From contig NC_077224.1 in assembly GCF_024763615.1 (NCBI RefSeq), positions 42,790,712-42,854,711 on the forward strand: 64,000 nt of DNA, read 5' to 3'. The position numbers and the translations under genes were made by a program. The notes beneath the pieces are model-generated. The model was not told the origin of the DNA. It did no database searches and saw nothing but the letters and a program-made list of their open reading frames with translations. This stretch comes from Phlebotomus papatasi. Taxonomy: Eukaryota > Arthropoda > Insecta > Diptera > Psychodidae. This document shows, piece by piece, positions 1 through 11,400 of this stretch; the stretch's first letter is position 1; the number at the start of each line of letters is the position of its first letter.

Positions 1-1026
1 TAAAAGAAGTTGACGTACAGGATCAAAAAGGGAATCAGGAGGGGAATTCTGTAAAGTTCTGGCAATGCCATATGACAAATTGGGTTTGAATCTCAGGAGA
101 GCTTTTTCGAAAATGTGATTCTGTAGCCGTGACATTGTCATTTCAGCTCACGTGACATTATCAGAAGTCACATATTTGAGATTTCTGGCTATTAAAATGA
201 CAATGAATGTTGTTAAACATCAACCAAGAGAGACTGTATTTGCATAATATCACTAAGTAAAATCATTTCATTAAAAAAATCAATGAATTGCATTTTCGAA
301 AATATGTGATATACAAAAAAGGTTAATTGGCATTGTCAGGTTTCGAACTCATGCGTGACAATGCCACGAAAATTACAGAATTCCCCTACAGATGTCAAAT
401 TTTTGAAGACGTAACCAGTTTCAACTGGTTACTGTCTATTTCGTTTGCCGATTGCCTGGGTAATCGAAAATTTAGCTTAGCCAAAACTAATTATCTCGTA
501 CAACACTCCATTTTGTATTAATCCGAGACACTTTCCCTTCTTTGAACTTACGAAATTCCATATTTTTTGAAACGATTTCTAGAGTGATTCTCGAAATTAA
601 TCCTCGGCTAAATGATTTGATTTTCTATAGAGTTATCCCTTGCTACATTTTAACACATAGACTTAAATATAGCTCATAAAATATAAACAATCTTTTTGGT
701 TTGTTTTCTGAAATTTTTACCCCAAAAAAAATATTGAGTTAGAAATACAATTCAGAGAATACAAATTCATGATAAGAAATTAGGTGAGTAGAGCACTGTG
801 AAATTTTTACTGACACAAGATAAAATGTGTTGTAAACTTTTATATCACAGTTTATATCGCAGAATCAGAAAGATACCAGGTGACGAGTGCGGATTTTATA
901 ACATTTATTTTTGTAGTTCTTATTCGTTTATAATGCTATATGTTTTAGTTTTAGTTTTTTTTCCTTATTTTCTGAATTTTAGGTGCGATTTCTTCATAAT
1001 CCCACCTATTTTCAATATAGGATTTT

Positions 1027-1152
1027 AAGGCCACTTACACATTGGGAGAAATTTTCATAAAAAAATTCTTTTTTTTACAATTCGTACGTTTTCAACTACA
1101 GCACTGTAGGCAATTTCATTCAAAAAAGGAATTTTTGATGAAAATTGCTCCT
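1027..1152. repeat. family A MITE, damaged copy
   Basis: Left arm ggccacttacacattgggag and right arm aaaattgctcctaa flank a centre like that of 28168-28310. The right terminus is lost. Confidence 0.5.
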
Positions 1153-1171
1153 AATAATAATTCCTCCTTTA

Positions 1172-1281
1172 TGGCCTCTACACACCAGACAAATTTATGT
1201 CCTTATTAAAGAGTTTTTCCTACACGAGTGCAGGGAATTAGCCTCAATATGGACATAACATTATTTAGTGTGTAGAAGCCA
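1172..1281. mobile_element. family A MITE, complete
   Basis: TGGCCTCTACACACC to GTGTGTAGAAGCCA, with TTA on each side (1169-1171, 1282-1284). Confidence 0.7.
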
Positions 1282-1284
1282 TTA

Positions 1285-1535
1285 TGGCCTCTACACACAA
1301 GAGAAATTTATGTCCATATTGAAGAGTTTCTCATACACAAGCGTAATACCCTAGACACACTTACGACTTAAGCCGAGAGACGCAGGCGACTTATTGGAAA
1401 ATGATGCAAATGTATTTTGACCATTATTTCTAATATAATTACGCTAAGTCGTCTCTCGGCTAATCCTCAGGTCTGTCAAGGCCCTAAGGAATTTGCTTCA
1501 ATATGGACAGAAATTTCTCTACTGTACAAACGCCA
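1285..1535. mobile_element. family A MITE with nested family Q MITE
   Basis: Starts TGGCCTCTACACAC and ends ACAAACGCCA. Its centre (GCG | GGAATTTGCTTCAATATGG) is split by 1347-1484. The neighbouring copy 1172-1281 shows the unsplit centre. Confidence 0.65.
1347..1484. mobile_element. family Q MITE, copy 1
   Basis: 138 bp with inner inverted arms around AGCCGAGAGACG...CGTCTCTCGGCT and a TAA duplication (1344-1346, 1485-1487). It is inverted relative to copy 2. Confidence 0.75.
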
Positions 1536-3001
1536 TCAGTTTATCTCGAGACTTACTTTTCTAATATTTAATCACGATTAACTGTGGAACTTTACCTCAG
1601 TTTGGTAGAAAAAAACCGTCCGGGTGTTTCCTATCCGGAAGTTATTGACGTATTACGAGTTCTTCAAAACTACAAAAAATCACTAGTTTTTTTTTGTGAA
1701 AATCTTTTAAAAATTTTCTCAGATAAATCAAACGCTTTTTTATCATTTAAACTTCACACAACTGAGACTCCATTCTTACAGAAAAATCCATCCGGGACCT
1801 AGCTATCAAGGAGTTAGTATTGTGTTTTGTTTGCGTTTAAACTGTGCAAAAAATAATTTGGACCAAGAAAACTGTTGACTTACTTCTAAAAAGATCGCAA
1901 AATCAAGTTTTAGCCATTTTGATGCACCATTTATTAAATTTTGGCCCTTTTCTTTTAATAAAACATTGGAGCTTATTTGAGGTATTCAAAGTAAAAGTAG
2001 TCTATCTTAAATCAAATTTCTATTAAAATAGCTCAATCTTGCTCTGAACTACACATTTTGTACTTAAAAGTTTGGTTATGTTTGGTCTTTACAGATTTTA
2101 ACCATTTCTCAGACTGCCTTCACTAGTTTTTAATCGCTATATGTTGAAAAATCACTCGGTTTAACTAATTTGAATGTTATTTTTACACAAAATACCTAAG
2201 AAAATAGCGAAAACCAAGAGAATATGAGATCATCCCACATGCAAGCAACGGAGAATTGAAAAAGTTGTACACTTATCATCGAAATGCCTAGAATTATACC
2301 AAAAAAAAAAAAAAGATTCGTAGAACCGCGATTTTCATCATTTAGGAAACAAAAACCGTGAGATGAGATAATCCTCTAGTTGGTTTAGGGATGGTAATCA
2401 TATGACATTTTTTTACCCTTATGAGTAGCCCTCTCCCGTGACACTGGAAACTGTTCTCAATTTCCAATTTCCAAGCCTTTAATTGAAGGGTTTGGTCATA
2501 ATTTCTTGGAAAAAATTCTATGTTTACCACACCTTTCAGATTGTGGAAGACTTTCTTGAAGAAGAAAGTTTGAAATTTATGAAATTAATTTATGAAATTT
2601 TCTTAGTCAAAACGGTGAAGCCGAATTAATGAAAACAAGTTTTTCAACAAATTATTCTTTAATTGAATATACTGAATAGATATTATTTTATAATTTACAT
2701 AATTTTTCAACATTATTCGACCTCCACGAAGAGACCAGTATAATCCCTCGAATTTTTCACCCACAAAATTTTCACCTTCCACCCCTCGGAGACCAATTTT
2801 CTCAACAAATTTGTTACAGACGATTTCTGAGAAATGTCACGCTGTTTGTCCCTTTGTTCGTCCGGTCGGCGCCAGCTCTAGAAGCCAAACGGTTAGAGAT
2901 AGCAACTTGGGATCTTCGGGGGACCCTCCCCCCATAAGTCGACTTAACGATTGTTAACTTGCCTCATATTTTCCTTCCACCACTCCCCTTTCCAACCAAA
3001 A

Positions 3002-3209
3002 CCAGGGGTGGTATGATAAATTTTCGATACTATCGAATCAATAGTATCGATAAGTCTGTATCTTGTACATTTACTGAATGACGGATTTTTAAAAATTATT
3101 TGACCATTTATTGATCAACTTTCAAAAGAATGTAACAGTACAGCTATCATTTTAATTTTTCAGAATTGACAGTCGATACTGTCGAAAATAAGTTATCATG
3201 TCACACCAG
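3002..3209. mobile_element. family H MITE nested in family G
   Basis: Ends GGGGTGGTATGATAAATTTT and inverted TGGTGTGACATGATAACTTA, followed by TCGATA(C)-rich arms. The empty site is seen at 43897-43905. Related pieces lie at 56836-56955 and 58260-58490. Confidence 0.65.
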
Positions 3210-3620
3210 TTTTTTTTTGGGATAGTTTGAAAACGCGTCGTACGATTTTTTTTCATTTTTGGTTATGTTTTAGAGATTGCACATGCGGACAATTGACCAT
3301 GTATGAAAATACTGTTGTATCATTCTTAATAACGGTTTTTCAAGGTCAAAAGTTAAAATAGCTCTAGAGAGCACATTTATCAAGCAATTTGGGTCATATT
3401 TGGGCTCGTTGGAAAGGTCTTGGAATTTCCTATAAAACTGAACCGGTTCCAATCGGTTCTGAATCGGTAATAAATTTGTTTATAACCGATAACTAATTTT
3501 TATTCGAAAATCAATTGTATTGCTCCTGAGGAGTATTTTGGGCACTGTTTTGTGTGTTTTATAAATCGGTTAAAAAGCGGTTCTAAATCGGTACTGAACC
3601 GGTTATGAACCGATAAGTAA

Positions 3621-3752
3621 GGGCCTTGACAGACCTGAGGATTAGCCGAGAGACGACTTAGTGTAATTATACTCGACATAGTGGCCAAACTTCATTTCCA
3701 TCATTTTCCACTAAATCGTCTCTCGGCTTAAGTCATAAGTGTGTCTAGGGCA
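3621..3752. mobile_element. family Q MITE, copy 2
   Basis: 132 bp, GGGCCTTGACAGACC to GTGTCTAGGGCA, TAA on both sides (3618-3620, 3753-3755). Other family G copies read straight through GATAAGTAAT here, which is the empty site. Confidence 0.8.
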
Positions 3753-3905
3753 TAACTTTCACCCGAGAATCAATTCTATTACTCTTAGAACTATTTTGGG
3801 GCTCTTTTGAGTGATTTATGAATCGGTTTAAATCGATTGACAACCGGTAAATAGATTATGCGAAAGTATTTTTGGGGTATAGCATCTAATTCACGAGTTT
3901 GAGTA

Positions 3906-4139
3906 CAGTAGACTCTCTCTCAATCGGGAATATCGGGCGAAATGTCATCCGGTTTAGCGATAGAATTGAGCGTCAAAGCCTTTGTAAATTCCACAAAAAC
4001 TGCTCAATTATAAAGAATCACGATAAAATAGGAAGAACTACAGCAAATTTGAGCAAATTAGCTTCATAATTAAACGTGAAAATTGTCAACAAAATTTGTC
4101 GCCCGATTGAAAAAGAGCCGATTGAGTGAGAGTCTACTG
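3906..4139. mobile_element. family C MITE, copy 1 (Tc1/mariner-like)
   Basis: CAGTAGACTCTCTCTCAAT to its inverted copy, with TA on each side. The empty site in family G is at 44325-44335. Confidence 0.8.
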
Positions 4140-4175
4140 TACTTCGTAAAGCCTAGGACGCTTTGCCACCTCTTC

Positions 4176-7076
4176 AAATGAAATTTAAAAATTTTGTATT
4201 AACAAAAAGTTTTTCTATTTTAAAAATCATTTTAAAAAATATCTAAAGTAAAATTTCAGTACTTATTTTAAGAAATGCACACTACTGTCTTTGTTTTCAT
4301 GTTGCAATCGATTTTGAAACTTGATGCAAAAATTATTGCTGAACAGTGTTATTATATATGCACTGTTATTAAGTGCACGGTGAATCATTTATCGGAATGA
4401 GAGCTTTTAGTAGGAGAACCTCTCCCATTTTTTTTTCTACTGCAATTGGTTTCATTTGGAGAAAAATAGCACAAGTATAATAAATCAATAATATATGGTC
4501 TTGCAAAAGTTCGTTGACATTTTCTCTCAAGATGCATTTTTATGTAATAATGTGGCAAAATATAAACCCTTGGCTCACAGAGTATATCTTTGGTGGTTGC
4601 AAGCGGTTGCTCTCTCAGGGAGAAAAATACTTCACATTCATCAAATCCAATTGAGCCTTAAACCATATGTGCAGTGTTACTGAATGAATAAGAATGAGTT
4701 ATTTTTAAATGAAGAAGAAAAAAAAAGACTCGTGAGTGCATGTGATTTTCAAAGCAAAAATGAGGGTCAAGCTTAATTAATTCTGCAATTTTGTCTGATG
4801 TCATCGAAATCACGCGCAAGATTACTCAAGAAAATCAGTCAATAAACCCCTTGGCTGATTTTTTTTTGTATTTAGATAAAATCAGAGATTGAGATTGAGT
4901 ATTTAGTTATGGTTTTTTTTTGTGGTTTAATGTGGCTGCACACCTTTTTGACTCACGATTAGCACATTTTTTTTGTATGCGTATAGCTCCAAAGTCCAGT
5001 TTAACGAATTCAACATAATCTCAATTTGGCATTTTCTGAGACGCATTTCAATGCGAGAAGCTCGAAGTTGAACCGTTTTGTGTGAGTATTGGTCGAGAGA
5101 AGTATAAACTGCCAAAGATATATCACGTGAATGCATTTAAATTACATTTTAATAGTGGACTAAATTAAGAAAAAAAATAGAAAATAAAGTTAAATTTGTC
5201 AGAAGATTGAATGAAAGTTGGGTTTCTTCTGTTTATTTCAATTTAGGTGATTTTTTATTGTGTCACAAACAAATTAATAAGTGAAAATAGTCTCTTATTG
5301 TCATACAAAGTCTTGTGATCTCATTGAGTTTCTGAGAGATCGAAAGAGAGAGAAGAGAAGATTATCTTCAAAATAGATGCCTAAAAGAAAATTTACAGAA
5401 TGAGCAAAAAGAGATTTTTGGCAAATTTTCAAATGTTCTCGTCGAACGTATTTTTGGATACCTCATGTGAGATAATTGAAGGAGGAAAGATATTTAAGAA
5501 TTTCCTTAAATTAAGACAAATCACATGATTAACACTAATATATTATTATACTAGAGCGATTTTGTTTTCATTGTCAAATTCATCAGAGAGAGAGAGAGAA
5601 GAATTTTTGTTGTGTGTCTAATAATATTAATACTATCGGAGGATGTTATGCCTGTAATTTTCTATTTACTCTCCATCACTTAATGGCAAATTGACGGGTT
5701 GAATCTTTAGAAATTACAAAAACTTTGTGCTAATATCGCTTACACACGAGCAATAGATGAGGGTCTAATCATTGAAGTGGTATGGAAAATAAACAAGACA
5801 AAGTGATAAGGAGAAGTAGTAAAAAAGCGCAATAAATCCCATGGGAGAGTGGATTTGACGTCTTTAATGAAAATATATAAACATGGTATTTTTTTCCTCT
5901 GCTATATATATAATGGGCAATGAGAAAAAGGTGATTTCCAATCGACTAACCCATTTAGTTTTTTTTTGCTGATAAGAAAAAAATAAGACCACTGATAAAA
6001 TCTTCATTCCTTATTGATTTACTTTGGTGATTGTAATGGTTTAGTTGGTTTATAAACCAAAAGAGAAAGTAATAGAGATAAAAGTGTTAGGCTAAAGCTG
6101 AAGAGCTTACCCAAAGGAAATGGTTAAATGGTGGAAATTTACATAAACTGACTCAAGCTAGATAAATCAATGACATGAATAGTGTTAAGTTTTTGAGTTA
6201 TACGCAAATTTATATAAAAATAAAGTAGGGGAATACGCGCTACCTTTGGACGACTTAAGCTTCGAACAACTCATTTTTTTCAATATATGTTGGTGATTAA
6301 TTTGACCTATTATAATATTATATTATATTAATAACTATTTTTATGCCTTAAATTTCCTGAAAAAGTCGAAAGTTCGAAGAAAACGATTTTTTTAGTTCTC
6401 GTTTTGTCCGCGTGGTGGTTGAAGTAATTCCTTTTCGAATTTCGAAGTGCCTCGAATGTCAAAATATGTCAGTTTTTACACTGCTCAAACTTAGAGAGAG
6501 CAGTCATACAATCCACTTTTTTCAATTTTTCAGTTTTGTAACATGGCTAGAGGCCAAACGGTAAGAGATATCAACTTCCGGTATTTAACGACCCTCCTGT
6601 ATAAGTCGCCATTATCTAGAACGGCTTTTTTCATTTTTTCCACCTCAATCTCCTTCCCCTCCAAAAACATATTTTTTTGTTTACAGTGCTGTCTCTATAT
6701 GCACAGTTTGGGTACTTTTTTTTTGACAGTTCTCTCTCTGAATATGCACAACTTTTTTTTTGAAATTCCTAACGGTTTTTTTTCTTTCTTTTAATAAATT
6801 ATCATTTTTTATTGTTCTAGAATTTTCCGTGTTATTTTAAACATAATATGAGACAGAAAAAATAAAATTAAGAAAATTAAAAACAAGAAAAATTAGCTAC
6901 CAAGAAAATAATTTTCTTTATTACTTTGTCAAAATGTAAACAAATTGATTTTGAATGCAACCGACACAAAAGCTGTGCATATAGAGAGACAGCACTGTAT
7001 TTCGAAAACTTTTCCTAGAATCCTTTCAATTTTCAAATATGATTTGGAGGTAGTCAAGGTGAATATTTCGTTTTTA
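4176..7076. other. no gene; AT-rich flank
   Basis: Low-complexity AT-rich DNA upstream of the visible phosphatase exons, with a short (GA)n run near 5588. Fragments of family G (6545-6620) are visible. The short open frames here show no codon or protein signal I recognise. Confidence 0.5.
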
Positions 7077-7200
7077 AAACCTCTACACATTGAATTGAAT
7101 TTTTGAAGAAAATCGTCAACATTGCTATAGGTGGAAACATCAAAATTCTGTCAAAAATGCAATTTTTGACGAAAACTGTGCCAAATGTGTAGACGCCTTT
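7077..7200. mobile_element. family A MITE copy
   Basis: Left CCTCTACACATTG and right AAATGTGTAGACGCC arms around complementary GAAAAT/TTTTTGAC segments. Boundaries approximate. Confidence 0.6.
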
Positions 7201-7228
7201 AGACACCTATGTTCGAAATACAGCTCGA

Positions 7229-7496
7229 CAGGGGGGTGATATTAGCTCTGAAAAATGCGACCGGTTTTAGTGTAAATTTTTTCCTGCTTTCGTACACATT
7301 TCACGAGATATCTCCAAAACTACGTAGGTAGCCAATTTGGGGTTTTCGGTTGCCTCTTCGCTATTAAATTGGCTTTTATTTTGTATAAGTATTTTTTGCT
7401 AATTCGTTCCGCAATGACAGAAAATAGCGAATAAACTCGAAAATTTTTTCGGCACGTTAGAAACGTATGGGAAACGTGGGAAATGTCATGCCCCTG
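7229..7496. mobile_element. hAT-like MITE family I, copy 1
   Basis: CAGGGGGGTGATATTAGC to CATGCCCCTG, 268 bp, inverted relative to the copies at 52.5 and 60.2 kb. No clear 8-bp duplication remains. Confidence 0.75.
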
Positions 7497-8256
7497 CATT
7501 TCTATATAGAATTTTCGAAGGTCCAAATTTAATCACTTTTGAGGGGTTACTTTTCAACCAATTTGCTTAAATTTGGATTTTTTGAAAGATCTTGAAATAT
7601 TCAACCTGGCTGCACCGCACTTAATCGGTAATGAATCGTGAATGTAACCGTAAATCAGGAGGTGTGCAAAAAATCGTTTGAAATCTAATAAACGTCAAAA
7701 TAACTTTGTTCAGGTAGCGTTTTGATCATTGACGTATTAGTTTCATTTGACGTTTGTTCGGTTTCAAACGGTTCTTTCCAATGAGTCGATTACACTCACT
7801 TATTTAATGGATAAAAACATTATTTTTTGCTTTTTCTCAAACTTGAATAGTTATATTATGTTACTGTAGGGACTATATTACGGAAATAAAAATAAAAATA
7901 TTATTTTAAGTGGATTAGTCATAAACGATCCAAATAGCGAAGCGCCCGGATTAGCATACTTAAAAGTTATGAAATTTTAAATTAATGTTTAATTTTACAT
8001 TTTTTTCATTTCATTTAATTTCTTTGAGATAATTTTGACCCTAAACCTACTTGATTGAGGTTTAAAAACCAAGATGAACAAGAGAATTCCTTTCGCCTCA
8101 GTGTTTTAAATAAAAAGTTAATTTAAGAAAAGAATTTCAACAAAAATTTTAATTAAATATTTATGCAAATAATTTCCCTCACTATTTTTTTTTTGAGCTA
8201 GAGGAAGGGACAGAATTATGATGGATAGCTGATGCCCAATAATGTTGCAATTGCAG
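7497..8256 (+). other. intron upstream of the first visible PPTC7 exon
   Basis: No exon for the missing N-terminal segment is found. I searched for a Gly/Glu-Asp-Asp-Ala type block and saw none in 1-8256. Confidence 0.5.
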
Positions 8257-8436
8257 GTGTTGCAGATGGTGTGGGTGGTTGGCGTAGCTACGGCATCGAT
8301 CCGGGTGAATTTTCCTCTTTCCTCATGAAGACTTGCGAACGGCTAGTCACCTGTGCCAGCTTTAATCCTCAGAAACCTGTTAGTCTTTTAGCATACAGTT
8401 ACTGTGAATTGTTGGAGCAGAAGAAACCAATTCTAG
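8257..8436 (+). CDS. Pptc7: PPTC7 exon with metal-binding DGVGG motif
   Basis: The exon starts after acceptor ttgcag (8251-8256) inside a Gly codon and ends before donor GTTAGT (8437-8442), again in a Gly codon. It encodes GVADGVGGWRSYG, the first metal-binding block of PP2C enzymes, then a helix ending in SYCELLEQKKPIL. An upstream ATG at 8232 lies in the intron and is not the gene start. Confidence 0.92.
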
Positions 8437-11400
8437 GTTAGTTGTCCGTTGCTCTAAGATTTTAGTTTTTTTTTGGGTTAATTTGGAGTATTTCCTGGTG
8501 TTTTTCTTTTGACGACTGTGTGTTTTGTCTGGCAGGAAGTAGCACAGCTTGCGTTTTAATCCTGAATCGCGAGAATAGCACAGTTTATACGGCAAATATT
8601 GGCGATAGTGGCTTTATTGTGGTGCGAAAGGGTGAAATTGTGCACAGATCTGAGGAGCAGCAGCACTACTTCAATACGCCTTTCCAATTGTCCCTCCCAC
8701 CACCTGGCCATGGGGACAATGTCCTTAGTGATAGTCCAGAATCTGCGGACACCCTAAGTTTCACCGTTAAAGACGGCGATGTGATTCTCGTGGCAACAGA
8801 CGGTGTTTTTGACAATGTGCCTACGAAACTTCTGTTGGATACGCTAAAAGAGGTAGGAATTTTTATTTTAATTTAAATTATTCGCATTTCGTTACAGGTT
8901 TTACTGAGATTTTCTTCAATCTTAGTTTTTTTATCTTTTGGATTATTTCATTGGTTTTGTGCAGAATTGGGAACTATTAAGTTTCTTTCATTTGAAAGCA
9001 CTTGAAAAACTCTTTATTAAGTTTTGTGCTTTGCAACAATTTGACAGCTTCTTTGACAGGAAAGTGGATAAATAATATTTTCAAATATAAATACAGTTTT
9101 GCGAAGTGTAAGAGTAAAGTTTTGTTTAGTTAAATACAAAATGCAGGCAGAAATCGATCTGCCGTGTGGCTCCCGTCTCAGATCCGACCTGATTGTAAAA
9201 AATTGGGAATGGCTCCACATGGTCGATACCACAGTTCACCACGCAGATGGGACGGGGCTTTTTAATGGACGGTGGGATAAGATTGAAAAATACAAGCATT
9301 TGGAGAGTGATTAGTCTCCGCTCGGTCACCGACTTAGAAGGATGTGTGACGCGTGTGCAATCCAGAGGGAGATGATGGTTGGAAAAGGGAAACGGGAAGC
9401 AGGTTTATATTTCGTCCCTGACCCCCTTCAAACCTTCTAAATACTATTGCCCTGGACATAAAAAGACTATATTCCCAAGTGAAGTTTACAAGTATGACAT
9501 TCATTCGAAGTTGAGGAATGGAGGGTGTTAGGGTTTACCTGAGAAAGTGAGCAATGAAAGCATGAGTTCCAATCTAGCTAATCTTGTGAAGGAAACCTGT
9601 GATGATTTACCTATGAGAATATCGAATGAAAAGCATGAGATCCTGAACCTCAACTACTTTCCTTGACAAATATAGCATGAGATACCTGTGAAATATACAA
9701 GACTTGAGGATTCGGCGAGAAGAGAACAATTTTTTATGCTTTCTCCTTCCAATATATATTTCACTTCACTCAATTACTATTAATTTACAAACTAAACTAA
9801 ATTATGATGCGTTCTGATGAACGATTTAGAAGATGTTTTATGATTTTTCGGAGATGGCGAAAAATGATGATATTGCGCGTGTCGCGGTGTAGAAGGCAGA
9901 GAGAGTGAGATTGCTTGACAGCATAAGATGTGAAGCTAGCTACAAGTCGGAAATTCTCGTTGGTGTCGCTGCCTTCGATGAGGAGGCAGTAGCGCGAACA
10001 GAGGGTTTTTTCGACTTTTTTGGATCATAATCATCCTAGAAAACATTTTCTTACAACTTTTTTTTGCATATTAAAGAAAATACTGTTAGAGGGTTAAACA
10101 CACTCGGGGGAAGAATGCGATCGTATTGAAGATTTAAGGGTGAGCCACCTCCTTTTTGCAGATGATTTGGTTCTTTTTAGATCTTCCGTAGAAAAGTTAG
10201 GTGTAATTCCTCCTAATCACACCTATTGCAATCCTCGGATTTTCTCAAAGTGCCTCAGATCGAGCTGAAATTCACGGGGTATATGTTTTGAACATCATTG
10301 ATGCCGAAAATCATAAGCCGGCAATTTCGGGTCCAACCGGCCGTCCGTAGTACACAATATCTCCGGTTTGGAAAGAGATATCTTCATAAATGTTTTTTTT
10401 TAATATATCTACTCGCGCGTACGATGATTTCTGTGTTATTAGTTTTTTGAAAAACCGGTTCTGAACCGGTTAAAAATCACGTTTTGTAGTTTATCTCGAA
10501 ATCTAAGCATTCGATTTTGAAAATTTTATGTTTATATTGTAGCCCAGAAAATTTATACCAATTTAAAAAAAAATAGGACATTTGTAGAACGGTTCTCGAG
10601 ATATTTCACTTTAAAGATTTCAAATTTAAGAAAATTTGCTATTAGCGTTAGGCGAGAAGAAAAGCGGGAGAAGCGGCGTCAGACAAGCTTTTCCCATATA
10701 TATAGCACTCTCTCACTTTCCCTTTCTCTCTCTCTCTACATAGTAAGCCTATATTCGAAGATTTGTAAGGTGACATATACAATTCGCGATCCGCAATTTT
10801 TTCCGCGGATCTTCGCGAGGCGCATATTTTTTGCGTATTTTCACGGGGTGCGTATTTTATTCGCGGATTTTCGCGGGGCGCGATTTTTTTCGCGGGTTTT
10901 CGCGGGACGCGTAGGTTTTCGCGCGGCGCGAATTTTATCGCGGATTTTCACGAGTCCTGTATTTTTCGCGGATTTTCGAGAATTTTCCCAAGGCGCGAAA
11001 TTTTCGCGGAGCCCGAATTTTTTCGCGGACTTTCGCGGGTCGCTGACAGAGGTTCTAAACGGATGTAAAGTTTGAGGCTTCTATCTCTCATAGTTTCCGA
11101 GATAATCGACTTTAAAGATTTTCAGACACTTTTATGCATTTCTCATCCAATTTTTTTCATTTTCAAGTGAAATTTTGCACATATCAAGCCTGAAGAAGGC
11201 TCTAAATGGATGTAATGTTTGAGGCCTCTATTCTTCATAGTTTCTGAGATAATCAAATTTAAAATTTTTCGAACACTTCCATGCATTTCTCATCCAATTT
11301 TTCTTATTAATAACGATAATATGTTACATACAGTTTAAGAATTATTAAACGAAATTTGCATTATTTATGTATAAATATCGTTAGAGTTTGCCACAAGCTG

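Larger units (their letters stand above)
2702..4175 (+). repeat. family G long dispersed repeat with three nested MITEs
   Basis: Same order of blocks as 43650-44360: CCTCGGAGACCA, CCAAACGGTTAGAGA, GTCGTACGATTTTTTT-like, TTGGAAAGGTCTT, then several AACCGGTT-type words, ending GGACGCTTTGCCAC. It is interrupted at 3002-3209, 3621-3752 and 3906-4139. The family's origin is unknown to me. Confidence 0.75.

Noticed and set aside
4495..4683. 62-codon frame MVLQKFVDIFSQDAF as the missing PPTC7 N-terminus
   Set aside because: No similarity to the PTC7 N-terminal block and no fitting splice donor.
10770..11075. 101-codon open frame (Phe, Arg, Ala rich)
   Set aside because: It is the read-through of a degenerate CGCGG minisatellite; no protein domain.
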